A stretch of DNA of 63,289 bases from CAZISM01 sp964541895 (GTDB taxonomy: Bacteria > Zhuqueibacterota > Zhuqueibacteria > Residuimicrobiales > Residuimicrobiaceae), in assembly GCA_964541895.1 (NCBI GenBank), contig CAZISM010000017.1, forward strand, positions 1-63,289, written 5' to 3'. A program made the position numbers and the translations under genes. Shown piece after piece: positions 45,617-53,092 of the stretch. Position 1 is the first letter of the stretch; every line of letters starts with the position of its first letter. Under the pieces are notes generated by a model. It was not told the origin of the DNA. It saw only the letters and a program-made list of their open reading frames with translations, and searched no databases.

Positions 45617-45779
45617 GAAAATACTGAGCTTGTTCCGCCGGATTTATGAACAGCTCTGCTGGGAGTGATTTTTGCACCACAGGGCAGGCTTCGTCGGGCA
45701 TAGCCCAAGTGACCGAGGTCACTCCCGGCTGGTGTCGAGTTTTTGAATCCTTTTGCCGGCGATCTCATCTAATGATCAA

Positions 45780-46001
45780 ATGAACGATGAAATAAAGACA
45801 TACTGCGGCAATGTCGCGGAAAGGCTGCGAGCGTGTCGAGACCGCGAGGTGGCGGCCCTGCTTAAGCAGCAGATGTGCAACGAAATGTCACAACGGTGCC
45901 AGAGCGACATGATCAGAAACAGCCTGGAACGATATGTGGATAAACTGATAGAAGAAATATTTGATTTGAGCGGACATAACAAATACCTGGAGGCAAGATG
46001 A
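45780..46001 (+). CDS. Small four-cysteine protein, head of redox operon
   Basis: The 73-residue frame from ATG 45780 encodes a helical protein with Cys at 9, 19, 33 and 40 and no signal peptide. I do not recognise the family. Its stop overlaps the next ATG (ATGA), coupling it to a thioredoxin-fold lipoprotein. The four Cys suggest metal binding or a disulfide relay partner for the thioredoxin proteins; this is inference from context. No clear ribosome site is present. Confidence 0.55.
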   Translation: MNDEIKTYCGNVAERLRACRDREVAALLKQQMCNEMSQRCQSDMIRNSLERYVDKLIEEIFDLSGHNKYLEAR

Positions 46002-46492
46002 AACAGTGGTTTTTGATTGTAGCGTTGGCAGCGGCCATGGTGTTGGGTTGCAGCAACGAAGCGCAAAACTCGACCGGCGACAAAGCCAAGCCTTTCTCCC
46101 TAAAGACCATCGATGGCGGTACGGTGACGCTGAACGATTACAAAGGAAAGGTATTGATACTCGACGTCTGGGATACCTGGTGTCCGCCTTGCCGTATGGA
46201 AATCCCCCATTTTGTCGACTTGTATAAAGAGTACAAATCCAGCGGCTTGGAAATACTTGGCGTGGCCGTGGGCCGCGAGGGGATTGAAAAGGTTAAAAAA
46301 TTTGTGGCGGATAACGGCGTGAAATACACCAACGCCATCGTCACCAAGGAATTTCTCGACGCCTATGGTCCGATTGAAGGCATTCCTACCACCTTTGTCA
46401 TTGACGGCAAGGGACAGGTGGCGAAAAAGTATACCGGCTATCGGGGTCGTGAGGTGTTTGAAGCGGATTTCAAAGCGTTGAGGGCCAAGTAA
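45998..46492 (+). CDS. TlpA-like thioredoxin-fold lipoprotein
   Basis: The 164-residue product has a lipoprotein signal (VLGCSNEA, lipobox Cys at residue 18), then a TlpA/ResA-like domain: KPFSLKTIDGGTVTLNDYKGKV, active-site WCPPC, and the cis-Pro IPTTF. TlpA-type proteins reduce or transfer disulfides in the periplasm, for example in cytochrome c maturation. The overlap with the four-Cys gene upstream and a one-base overlap with the OsmC gene place it in a compact operon. Confidence 0.9.
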   Translation: MKQWFLIVALAAAMVLGCSNEAQNSTGDKAKPFSLKTIDGGTVTLNDYKGKVLILDVWDTWCPPCRMEIPHFVDLYKEYKSSGLEILGVAVGREGIEKVKKFVADNGVKYTNAIVTKEFLDAYGPIEGIPTTFVIDGKGQVAKKYTGYRGREVFEADFKALRAK

Positions 46493-46914
46493 TGAAAGCG
46501 GTTGTAAAGCGCGTTCAGGGGATGACGCTGGCTGCCAAAGCGGATTCCAACCATTGGCTGACCATGGATGCCGCCGAGTCGGTGGGTGGAACCGATGCCG
46601 GCTCTCGTCCTGTCGAACTGATCCTCATAGGGCTGGCCGGCTGTACGTCGATGGATGTGCTCTCCATTCTGCAGAAAAAGCGCATCACCCTGGATGATTA
46701 TGAGGTACAGGCAGAGGCGGAAAGGGCGGAAGAACATCCCAAAGTGTTTACCCGGATTGCTTTGAAATTTATCTTTTATGGCAAGAATATACCGGAAGAG
46801 GCGGTAAAGCGGGCGATCGAGCTGTCCGAGACCAAATACTGTTCGGTCTCGGCGATGTTGAGCAAGACCGCTGCCATCACCGTCGAATATGAAATCAAGG
46901 AACAAAGGAGTTGA
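46492..46914 (+). CDS. OsmC-family peroxiredoxin-like protein
   Basis: The 140-residue product matches OsmC/YhfA proteins. An N-terminal beta sheet leads to PVELILIGLAGCTSMDVLSIL with the first conserved Cys on its helix, and KYCSVSAMLSKT carries the second. The pair forms the peroxidatic/resolving couple that reduces organic hydroperoxides. Between the TlpA-like and thioredoxin genes, it fits a thiol-based oxidant defence, with the thioredoxin as likely reductant. Confidence 0.9.
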   Translation: MKAVVKRVQGMTLAAKADSNHWLTMDAAESVGGTDAGSRPVELILIGLAGCTSMDVLSILQKKRITLDDYEVQAEAERAEEHPKVFTRIALKFIFYGKNIPEEAVKRAIELSETKYCSVSAMLSKTAAITVEYEIKEQRS

Positions 46915-46916
46915 TG

Positions 46917-47252
46917 ATGAGTGCCCATGTCGTTGAATTGTCGGATAGCAATTTTGATGCTGATGTGCTAAAGGCCGCCACGCCGGTGCTGGTGGATTTT
47001 TGGGCGGAATGGTGCATGCCCTGTCGATTTGTGGCGCCGGCGGTGGAAGCGGTGGCTGAAGAATATGCGGGAAAAATTCGTGTCGGCAAAGTCAACGTAG
47101 ACCATAATCCGGAGGCGGCGTCTCGGTACGGGATCAACAGTATTCCTACCATCTTGGTGTTCAAAGGCGGCAAGGTAGTGGATGGCGTGATCGGCGCGCT
47201 GCCGAAGGAGCAGATCGCAAGTATGGTGGAAAAACATATCAAGCAGTCCTGA
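46917..47252 (+). CDS. Thioredoxin with WCMPC active site
   Basis: The 111-residue product has the thioredoxin fold with VLVDFWAEWCMPCRF and cis-Pro in SIPTILVF. The active site is WCMPC rather than WCGPC, which should shift its redox potential. ATG 46917 is 8 bases after AGGAG (46904-46908); ATG 46914 is also possible. It closes the redox operon and is followed by a strong terminator. It is a cytoplasmic thiol reductant and may recycle OsmC. Confidence 0.92.
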   Translation: MSAHVVELSDSNFDADVLKAATPVLVDFWAEWCMPCRFVAPAVEAVAEEYAGKIRVGKVNVDHNPEAASRYGINSIPTILVFKGGKVVDGVIGALPKEQIASMVEKHIKQS

Positions 47253-47265
47253 CGGCTTGCGGACG

Positions 47266-47594
47266 CCATAGCCCCTAGAAACGGAGCAGCCTCTTGAAAC
47301 TGGCTTTCAAGAGGCTTTTTTGTTGGTCTCAATCCCGAGGGGCGGGAAGGATCGATCCCTGCGACAAACTCCATTTGCTTGTATGTTGTGAGGACTAGGG
47401 GACGATAGAGTGTTGCGGCGTACCTGGTGAGCCGATCGTTTGATCTGCTCTGCTGTCACTTTTTATTTACGATTTGATCGGGTACGCTTTTTAATTCGCC
47501 ATATTTAATCGCTTTCACTAGTGCATATACAACATTCGTGCCAAAAAAAGCATAAGGGACTCTAAAAAATTTTGTGATAAAAATCAAATAGTTA
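47266..47594. repeat. Diverged ~330-bp repeat, copy A
   Basis: Shares blocks with copy B at a constant offset of about 597: the GCCTCTTGAA hairpin, CGAGGGGCGGGAAGGATCG, TTTGCTTGTATGTTGTGAGG, TGTCACTTTTTA, ATACAACATTCGTGCCAAA and ATAAAAATCAAATAGTTAT. It carries no convincing gene. The thioredoxin terminator is part of it. Confidence 0.7.
47289..47321 (+). terminator. Intrinsic terminator of the redox operon
   Basis: GCCTCTTGAAA (47289-47299) and TTTCAAGAGGC (47305-47315) form a perfect 11-bp stem, followed by TTTTTT. The same hairpin with a degraded T-run recurs in repeat copy B near 47888. Confidence 0.93.
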
Positions 47595-47861
47595 TGCAAA
47601 TTTTATCCCCGGTCTCTGCTGCGGATTGAATATCGCCCTGTCGTTAAAGTTTGACAAACGCCTTGCATTACTGTCCCTTTTTTATGATAAAAATTTCACC
47701 CTAATTCTCTGTAAAATAACAGCTGACACAAAAGGGTGGCAGCGAAAATCCGCAGGCGACGTGGTTATTGCGGCTGCAGCCTCGAACGTGCTGTTTTTAT
47801 GGCCGTCAGCAGACGAGCCGAGAGTGGCGGGAGGTTGCAGAAAGGGATACGTTGCTACAAA

Positions 47862-48192
47862 CGCTATCCTCCTAAAACGGAGCAGCCTCTTGAAAAAGAT
47901 ATTCAAGAGGCTCTTGTTGCTGGAAACGATCCCGAGGGGCGGGAAGGATCGAGCCCAGCGGCAAACTCCGTTTGCTTGTATGTTGTGAGGACTATGGGGA
48001 CGATGATAGATTCAGTCGAGCCGGGGATGGACGTTGGTGACCGACTCGACTGTCACTTTTTAGCTACTACGTGAACGGCCTATCCGCATAATTCGCCAGA
48101 TCTGATCGCCATTCGCAGCTCATTATACAACATTCGTGCCAAAGCGGTGGAATGATCCATGAATAAATTGTGTATAAAAATCAAATAGTTAT
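47862..48192. repeat. Diverged ~330-bp repeat, copy B
   Basis: Second copy of the element at 47266-47594. Its hairpin (GCCTCTTGAA/TTCAAGAGGC) lacks the full T-run. The spacer between copies (47595-47861) and the stretch after copy B to the sigma factor gene hold no gene I can support. The element may be a decayed mobile unit or a duplicated non-coding RNA locus. Confidence 0.7.
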
Positions 48193-48447
48193 AATGATAG
48201 TGTTCAGGACGGTGACCTGCATCACAATTTAAAGATGTCGTCTTTACAAGACAGTTGTCATAAAAATATGTCATATCCGGGTGACTGATTTCCCGCACAA
48301 AACCGTAGCAGAAGGAAAAGCGACACAAAAATGTGGCACCTCAGTCCTTCGCTGTTCCCCAGCCCATTTTCTTTGCCATTTATTTTTGCGCTTTACAGCT
48401 TGTTCTTGTATTATAGCTTACTTTTTTTTATCTTGTTCTGTCAGGCA

Positions 48448-49080
48448 GTGAACGGACTAAAGTCGGGATCAGGATTGGCGGCTGAGCAAGTCAAAACAGA
48501 AACATGGAGTGAACAAGCCCTGGTCGCCCGGGCGATTAAAGGCGATCAACAGGCTCTGTCCCAGATCGTCAAACAGAACGAACGTCTGGTCTTTAACACA
48601 GCGCTGCGTCTATTGGCAGACCCCGTGGAGGCCGAATGTGTGCTTCAGGAAACCTTTCTCAAGGTGATGCAGGCGTTGCCGGAGTTTAAAGCCGAATCGT
48701 CGCTGTCGACCTGGATCTTTCGCATCGCCACCAATTATGCGCTGATGCGACTGCGCAGTCGCAAAAAGCGGCCGGAATCTCTGGACGAAAGCGAGAGCCG
48801 GATCAGCCAGACCGCGCTGGAGGCGTTCAACCGCTCCATGGCGACGAATCCGTTGCAGGCGGTGTTGAACGAAGAATTAAAACAGGCCATGGATAAAGCG
48901 ATAGCCGACCTGCCGGATAAATTTCGCTCCGTATTCGTGCTCAAAGACATCGACGGCTACTCGTTGAAGGAAATATCCGAAATGCTCGAAATGAGCCTGC
49001 CGGCGGTCAAATCCAATCTGCACCGCGCCCGTCTGTTCCTGCGCGACCGGCTGGCCGCCTTTGCCGGTGGTCGAAAATAA
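48448..49080 (+). CDS. ECF RNA polymerase sigma factor
   Basis: About 210 residues from GTG 48448; the open frame extends upstream through a hydrophobic stretch that is unlike sigma factors, so the start is a judgement. Region 2 is visible in RLVFNTALRLLADPVEAECVLQETFLKVMQ and STWIFRIATNYALMRLRSRKKR. Region 4 is in LPDKFRSVFVLKDIDGYSLKEISEMLEMSLPAVKSNLHRARLFL. No anti-sigma factor gene is nearby. The next two genes encode a CsgG-like protein and an outer-membrane barrel, so it may control envelope functions. Confidence 0.88.
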   Translation: MNGLKSGSGLAAEQVKTETWSEQALVARAIKGDQQALSQIVKQNERLVFNTALRLLADPVEAECVLQETFLKVMQALPEFKAESSLSTWIFRIATNYALMRLRSRKKRPESLDESESRISQTALEAFNRSMATNPLQAVLNEELKQAMDKAIADLPDKFRSVFVLKDIDGYSLKEISEMLEMSLPAVKSNLHRARLFLRDRLAAFAGGRK

Positions 49081-49087
49081 AAAGCGC

Positions 49088-49116
49088 TTGACATTCAACA
49101 GACTGCTGCCTAAATT
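49088..49116 (+). promoter_or_regulatory. Sigma-70 type promoter
   Basis: TTGACA (49088-49093), a 17-bp spacer, TAAATT (49111-49116), starting 8 bases after the sigma factor gene. AAAGCG before the -35 and AACAGA in the spacer match the promoter at 18958. It would serve the CsgG-like and barrel genes. Confidence 0.65.
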
Positions 49117-49198
49117 TACTAGTCCCCTCATGCTCACCAATTTGGAATAAACAGATACAATCACCCGTTACAGTGGGATAGAACGGACGAGGTCGCTC

Positions 49199-50026
49199 AT
49201 GAATATTCTAGATCGTCTTTCGGTTCGGATATGCGCGCTGCTGTTTATGGCAGCCACCCTGAGCGCGCAGATCAAACCTACCATTGCTGTATTATCTCTG
49301 GAAGCGAAAAACGTCAGCCAGGAAACGGCGGATGCCGTGGCTGACATTCTCAGCACCGAGCTCTTCAACTCGCAGCGATTCAATGTGATTGAACGGCAGG
49401 CGATTACCCGGATTCTCGAAGAACAGAAACTGCAGATGACGGGCGTCACCGATATGAATCAGGCGGTGGAAATAGGCAAGGTGCTGAATGTTGCTAAAAT
49501 CATGATCGGCAGCGTCAGCCGGCTTGGCGACACCTTTATCGTCAACACCCGCCTGGTGGACGTCAAGACCGGCGCTCTGGAGCTGGCGCAAAATGCCAAG
49601 AGCACCCGGGGCGAAGAAGGGCTGACCTCCGCCATCAGCGAACTGGTGGCCAACATTTCGCAGAAGGTGACGGTGGAAGGCTCGATCATCCGCATCAATC
49701 CAACCGTTCTCCTCATCGATCTGGGCCAGAAACACGGTCTGGCGGAAGGACAGAACCTGATCGTGGTGCGGGTTGGCGATGTGGTCACGGATCTGGGCGG
49801 AGCCATCATCGGTCGATCGGAAGATACCATCGGCAGCATTCGGGTGACGTCCGTAAAGCCCGAGTATTCGGAAGCGACCATGGTGCAGAGCAAAATGAAC
49901 TTTCGCGTCGGCGACAAGGTGCGCATGACCACCGGTCCGATCGAAATCAAACAGGAGCAGGTAAAGAAACCGGCCAAAAAATCTGGCGATAAAAAAGGAG
50001 CGGGCGAACCGCCACCGGCCTTTTAA
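49199..50026 (+). CDS. CsgG/TolB-like exported protein
   Basis: The 275-residue product has a signal peptide and a CsgG/LpoB-type domain: KPTIAVLSLEAKNVS, ADILSTELFNSQRFNVIERQAITRIL and AEIGKVLNVAKIMIGSVSR-like segments, which bind peptidoglycan or form outer-membrane secretion pores. Residues about 165-250 form a second beta domain (LLIDLGQKHGLAEGQNLIVVR), as in FlgT-like proteins. The Lys/Pro-rich end (KKPAKKSGDKK) is likely disordered. It is followed 23 bases on by a barrel gene. The exact role is unknown. Confidence 0.78.
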   Translation: MNILDRLSVRICALLFMAATLSAQIKPTIAVLSLEAKNVSQETADAVADILSTELFNSQRFNVIERQAITRILEEQKLQMTGVTDMNQAVEIGKVLNVAKIMIGSVSRLGDTFIVNTRLVDVKTGALELAQNAKSTRGEEGLTSAISELVANISQKVTVEGSIIRINPTVLLIDLGQKHGLAEGQNLIVVRVGDVVTDLGGAIIGRSEDTIGSIRVTSVKPEYSEATMVQSKMNFRVGDKVRMTTGPIEIKQEQVKKPAKKSGDKKGAGEPPPAF

Positions 50027-50049
50027 ACCCACTTTGCAAGGAGGTTGAG

Positions 50050-50841
50050 ATGAGAAAGATACTAACGTTGGTACTGGCGCTGGGAATGATGATGCTTTTT
50101 TCCAACGGCATGGCCCAGGAAGAGAACAAAACGATCGTAACGGTCGGCGGCAGTTACTGGAATGCAACCTACAGCTATCAGAATGAAGACGGCAAGGATG
50201 TTTACGAGTTCGGCACAGGTAATCTGTTCGGTCCCTATCTCAGCATCAGCAACGGCAAGTGGAACTTTGGCAGCTCCATGTATTTCGGCACCTTTCCGGT
50301 GGAAAAAATGGAGGCCGGCAACGACCTGGATGTAAAACGCAGCGACCTGAATTTCACCATCGGCTATCGCGTGCACCCCAACATCAATGTGTTCGGCGGC
50401 ATCAAATACCTTAAATGGACCATGAGCGGGCAAATGGAGTATTGGTCCGACTATTATAGCAGCACTATGGTGGATTACGAAGCCACGGAGAGCGGCCCCA
50501 TGTTCGGCGCCGGTGTCGGCGGCACGGTTCCGTTGGGCACCTCCGGACTGTACGCGTTCGGCTCTATCGCTTATCTCGTCGGTACGATGAAGACCGAAGT
50601 CAAAGCCGGTAACTATACCAGTGATGAAAACAACAGCCAGGATATCGCCTCCAAGCTGGCGGCGCTGAATCTGGGACTGGGATATCGCTTCCCGTCCGGT
50701 CTGGGTGTGAACATCGGTTACCGCGCCGACCTGTATACCGAATCGCAGGATGTGAAAAACTATCTGGGCGGTACCGAAACGGTGGATTATAATCTGGGCG
50801 TCAAAGGATTGGTCGCGACCGTCTCGTATACGTTCAAATAA
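50050..50841 (+). CDS. Outer-membrane beta-barrel protein
   Basis: The 263-residue product begins behind AAGGAGG with a signal peptide ending in MAQ. The rest alternates polar and hydrophobic residues with many Gly/Tyr turns: GSSMYFGTFPV, NFTIGYRVHPNINVFGGIKYL, LNLGLGYRFPSGLGVNIGYRADLY. It ends in VSYTFK, a C-terminal aromatic barrel signature. A small porin-like or surface barrel of about eight to ten strands is likely; substrate unknown. Co-transcribed with the CsgG-like gene. Confidence 0.85.
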   Translation: MRKILTLVLALGMMMLFSNGMAQEENKTIVTVGGSYWNATYSYQNEDGKDVYEFGTGNLFGPYLSISNGKWNFGSSMYFGTFPVEKMEAGNDLDVKRSDLNFTIGYRVHPNINVFGGIKYLKWTMSGQMEYWSDYYSSTMVDYEATESGPMFGAGVGGTVPLGTSGLYAFGSIAYLVGTMKTEVKAGNYTSDENNSQDIASKLAALNLGLGYRFPSGLGVNIGYRADLYTESQDVKNYLGGTETVDYNLGVKGLVATVSYTFK

Positions 50842-50860
50842 AGAGTGTTCAAATCGATAC

Positions 50861-50893
50861 AGGCCCGGTTCATGGCGAATTCGGGCCTTTTTT
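50861..50893. terminator. Intrinsic terminator shared with convergent gene
   Basis: AGGCCCG (50861-50867) and CGGGCCT (50882-50888) with a 14-base loop and TTTTTT. It overlaps the last codons of the convergent GH38-like gene. Confidence 0.85.
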
Positions 50894-52972
50894 CATATAG
50901 AGCGCCAGGGTGCGAACTTCATAGGGGAGCATGCGCAGCGACAGGTCCCATCCCGCTGCCGGCAGCTCGCGGATTTTTTCCTCCACCATATTCATTTCCA
51001 GCAAACCAGCCATCTCTTCGCTCAGGCCGATATGAACGCGGTTGTCGCCGCCGTAGAGTTCCTGCAGCCGCAACACGAGGGCGTCGTCCTGCTCGCCTTT
51101 TTTGCAGGCTGTAACCAGAACGTCCTGGCCGGTCATGTTGATGAACGAATGCTCAGCCGGAAGCAGGCCGGTGTGAATCGTTGCCGGCATTACATACAGC
51201 GGCGTCTGGTAGCTTGCCGCCTGGCGCGGGCTCGCTCCCTGCCGCCAGTCGCCATTGTGACTGTATAACGCATAACGCATGTCATATTCGCCTTCATAGG
51301 TGGCCGGCGTCCTCTCTTGGGGCGAGCGCAGGGCGTGCAGGCTGAACTGGTTTTCTCTGACCGTAAAGCCGCATGGACGGTCACTGAGCAAAGTGACCCC
51401 ATAGCGCGAGTTGGAGACGTCCAGCCATTTTTGCAAAACCACTTCTGCACCTGTCGGCGGATGCAGGCTATGACCGAAGGGGATATCAGAGACCGTCCTG
51501 CCGTTGACGTTCACTGGAAAAGTGATTTTAAGTGTCGTGTTGCGATGGCGCCAATCGGCGCGCAGGGCGAAATCCACACGGGGCAGATCGGCATAGAGGA
51601 TGATCTCCTGCTCGAACCGGGAAGGCCCATCCGCATAGTGCACACGCATCACTTTGCGCAAAGGGTTCGATTCCATGATTCGCGTCGATACCGGTTTGTT
51701 CAGGGTGATGGTATCGTTCCGGTCTTGCTGCAGCTGCAGGAGATTGCCGCGGCCATATAAAAGCTCCTGGGCCAGACGGCGATCATAGATGCTGACGACA
51801 TGGCCGGTTCGATAGTCCACTTCGACTCTGAGAAAGCGATTCTGCAGGATGAGGTTGCGTTGCGAGGGATTCGTTCGCTCCGGTGCTGCGATTTTATAAA
51901 AAATGGTGGTATAGCCGAACGCCGGCACCGGCGGCGGCATCACCAAACAGGACCCGTCCGCCTGGCGAACGCAGGAGAGAGGTTTGCCGGCGAGATCAAA
52001 AAAGCGCAAATCCTGCTCCGGAGCCGCCGGCAGATCGATGGTGACGGGCTCCTGCCGCGGCCAGTTCAGATGATTAAAGATGAGCAGAGGAAGCAGGTCA
52101 GGACGGGGCGATCGTGTGTCCACCTGCCCGGCGATGGCCTGGAGTGCGCGCCGGAGCACACGCCGCGCCAGGGTATCGGTTTGTGCCGCAGCCTGTTCCA
52201 GGTTTGTGCCGCGGCTGTTCTTATGAGCCTCCAGAAGCAGAAATTCACGCCAGGCTTTAGTCAATTCATGCTGCGGATAAGCGATGCTGAAACGCCGGCC
52301 AAACACCGAAAAGGTCTCTGCCATGGCCAGTAGAGCCTCCAGCCGAACCAAAGGCCGTTTGCTGATCTCCGCTCCACTCCGGCCGGCGCCCGTGATCTGG
52401 ACGAGTTCCCCCTTGACCGTATCCGGACGAGCGACCATAGTCCGCCGGTGCGCAAGCACATCCTGGCGGCTGCCGGAGTCGGGCTCTGCGGACGAGCGGT
52501 AGACCTGCACGGTGCTGCCATCCGGCGACTGCCAATAAAACAGGCTCTCCTTTTCCTGCGGCTGGAAAAATATATAATCAACAACACCGCATTTGGTCAG
52601 AATCTGCGGCCACGAAGCCGGTAACGCTATGGCGCCATCCACGCATCCTGTAGTCACCTCCACTCCGAATTTTTCCCTGAAATAGCCTTTGCCGTAGAGG
52701 TATTGCCGAACCACCACTTCTCCCGAGGCGAGGTGGTCGACCTGCCGGCTCCAGGTGCCGCCGATGAGCGGCCGGCCACTTTCCCGTATCTGTGCCCTGG
52801 TGCGTTCAAAGAGGTCAGGGGCTCGTTCCTCCAGCCAGGCGTACGGCTGCGCGCATTCAGGTGCTTTCATATTCAGCCACCGGCTGTCGGCGCCATTCTG
52901 GGGCAAAGCGGTGTTGACAAACAGGGTAACAATCAGCAGCCAGATCCGTATATGTGTCAGGTTGTGGTCCAT
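50870..52972 (-). CDS. Exported GH38-like (alpha-mannosidase fold) protein lacking the N-terminal metal motif
   Basis: The 700-residue product has a signal peptide followed at once by the middle of a GH38 catalytic domain (PYAWLEERAPDLFERTR, then RPLIGGTWSRQVDHLASGE and RQYLYGKGYFREKFG). The usual H-x-D metal motif, about 45 residues earlier in family members, is absent. The nucleophile region D-x-FG reads CVDGAIALPASW, and the conserved E-x-D before it reads SRQVD. The C-terminal mannosidase beta domains are present (FNHLNWPRQEPV, LQNRFLRVEVD, FGHSLHPPTGAE). It is probably a non-hydrolytic or altered relative. Confidence 0.75.
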   Translation of the reverse strand: MDHNLTHIRIWLLIVTLFVNTALPQNGADSRWLNMKAPECAQPYAWLEERAPDLFERTRAQIRESGRPLIGGTWSRQVDHLASGEVVVRQYLYGKGYFREKFGVEVTTGCVDGAIALPASWPQILTKCGVVDYIFFQPQEKESLFYWQSPDGSTVQVYRSSAEPDSGSRQDVLAHRRTMVARPDTVKGELVQITGAGRSGAEISKRPLVRLEALLAMAETFSVFGRRFSIAYPQHELTKAWREFLLLEAHKNSRGTNLEQAAAQTDTLARRVLRRALQAIAGQVDTRSPRPDLLPLLIFNHLNWPRQEPVTIDLPAAPEQDLRFFDLAGKPLSCVRQADGSCLVMPPPVPAFGYTTIFYKIAAPERTNPSQRNLILQNRFLRVEVDYRTGHVVSIYDRRLAQELLYGRGNLLQLQQDRNDTITLNKPVSTRIMESNPLRKVMRVHYADGPSRFEQEIILYADLPRVDFALRADWRHRNTTLKITFPVNVNGRTVSDIPFGHSLHPPTGAEVVLQKWLDVSNSRYGVTLLSDRPCGFTVRENQFSLHALRSPQERTPATYEGEYDMRYALYSHNGDWRQGASPRQAASYQTPLYVMPATIHTGLLPAEHSFINMTGQDVLVTACKKGEQDDALVLRLQELYGGDNRVHIGLSEEMAGLLEMNMVEEKIRELPAAGWDLSLRMLPYEVRTLALYMKKGPNSP

Positions 52973-53092
52973 AGTGTAGTCGCTGCTCCTGGGTGATAAG
53001 CTCCAATTCTGAATAAATTAGCGATTTATGTTTGCAAATCAAGCAAAAACCTTTTATATTTTAATATTATAGCCTATCAGGCAGGACATTTT

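Noticed and set aside
47736..48074. Plus-strand frame of 112 codons crossing repeat copy B
   Set aside because: It spans repeat and non-repeat sequence, contains a hairpin, and copy A does not keep the frame. A hint of GIY-YIG or tRNA-adjacent sequence was too weak to claim.
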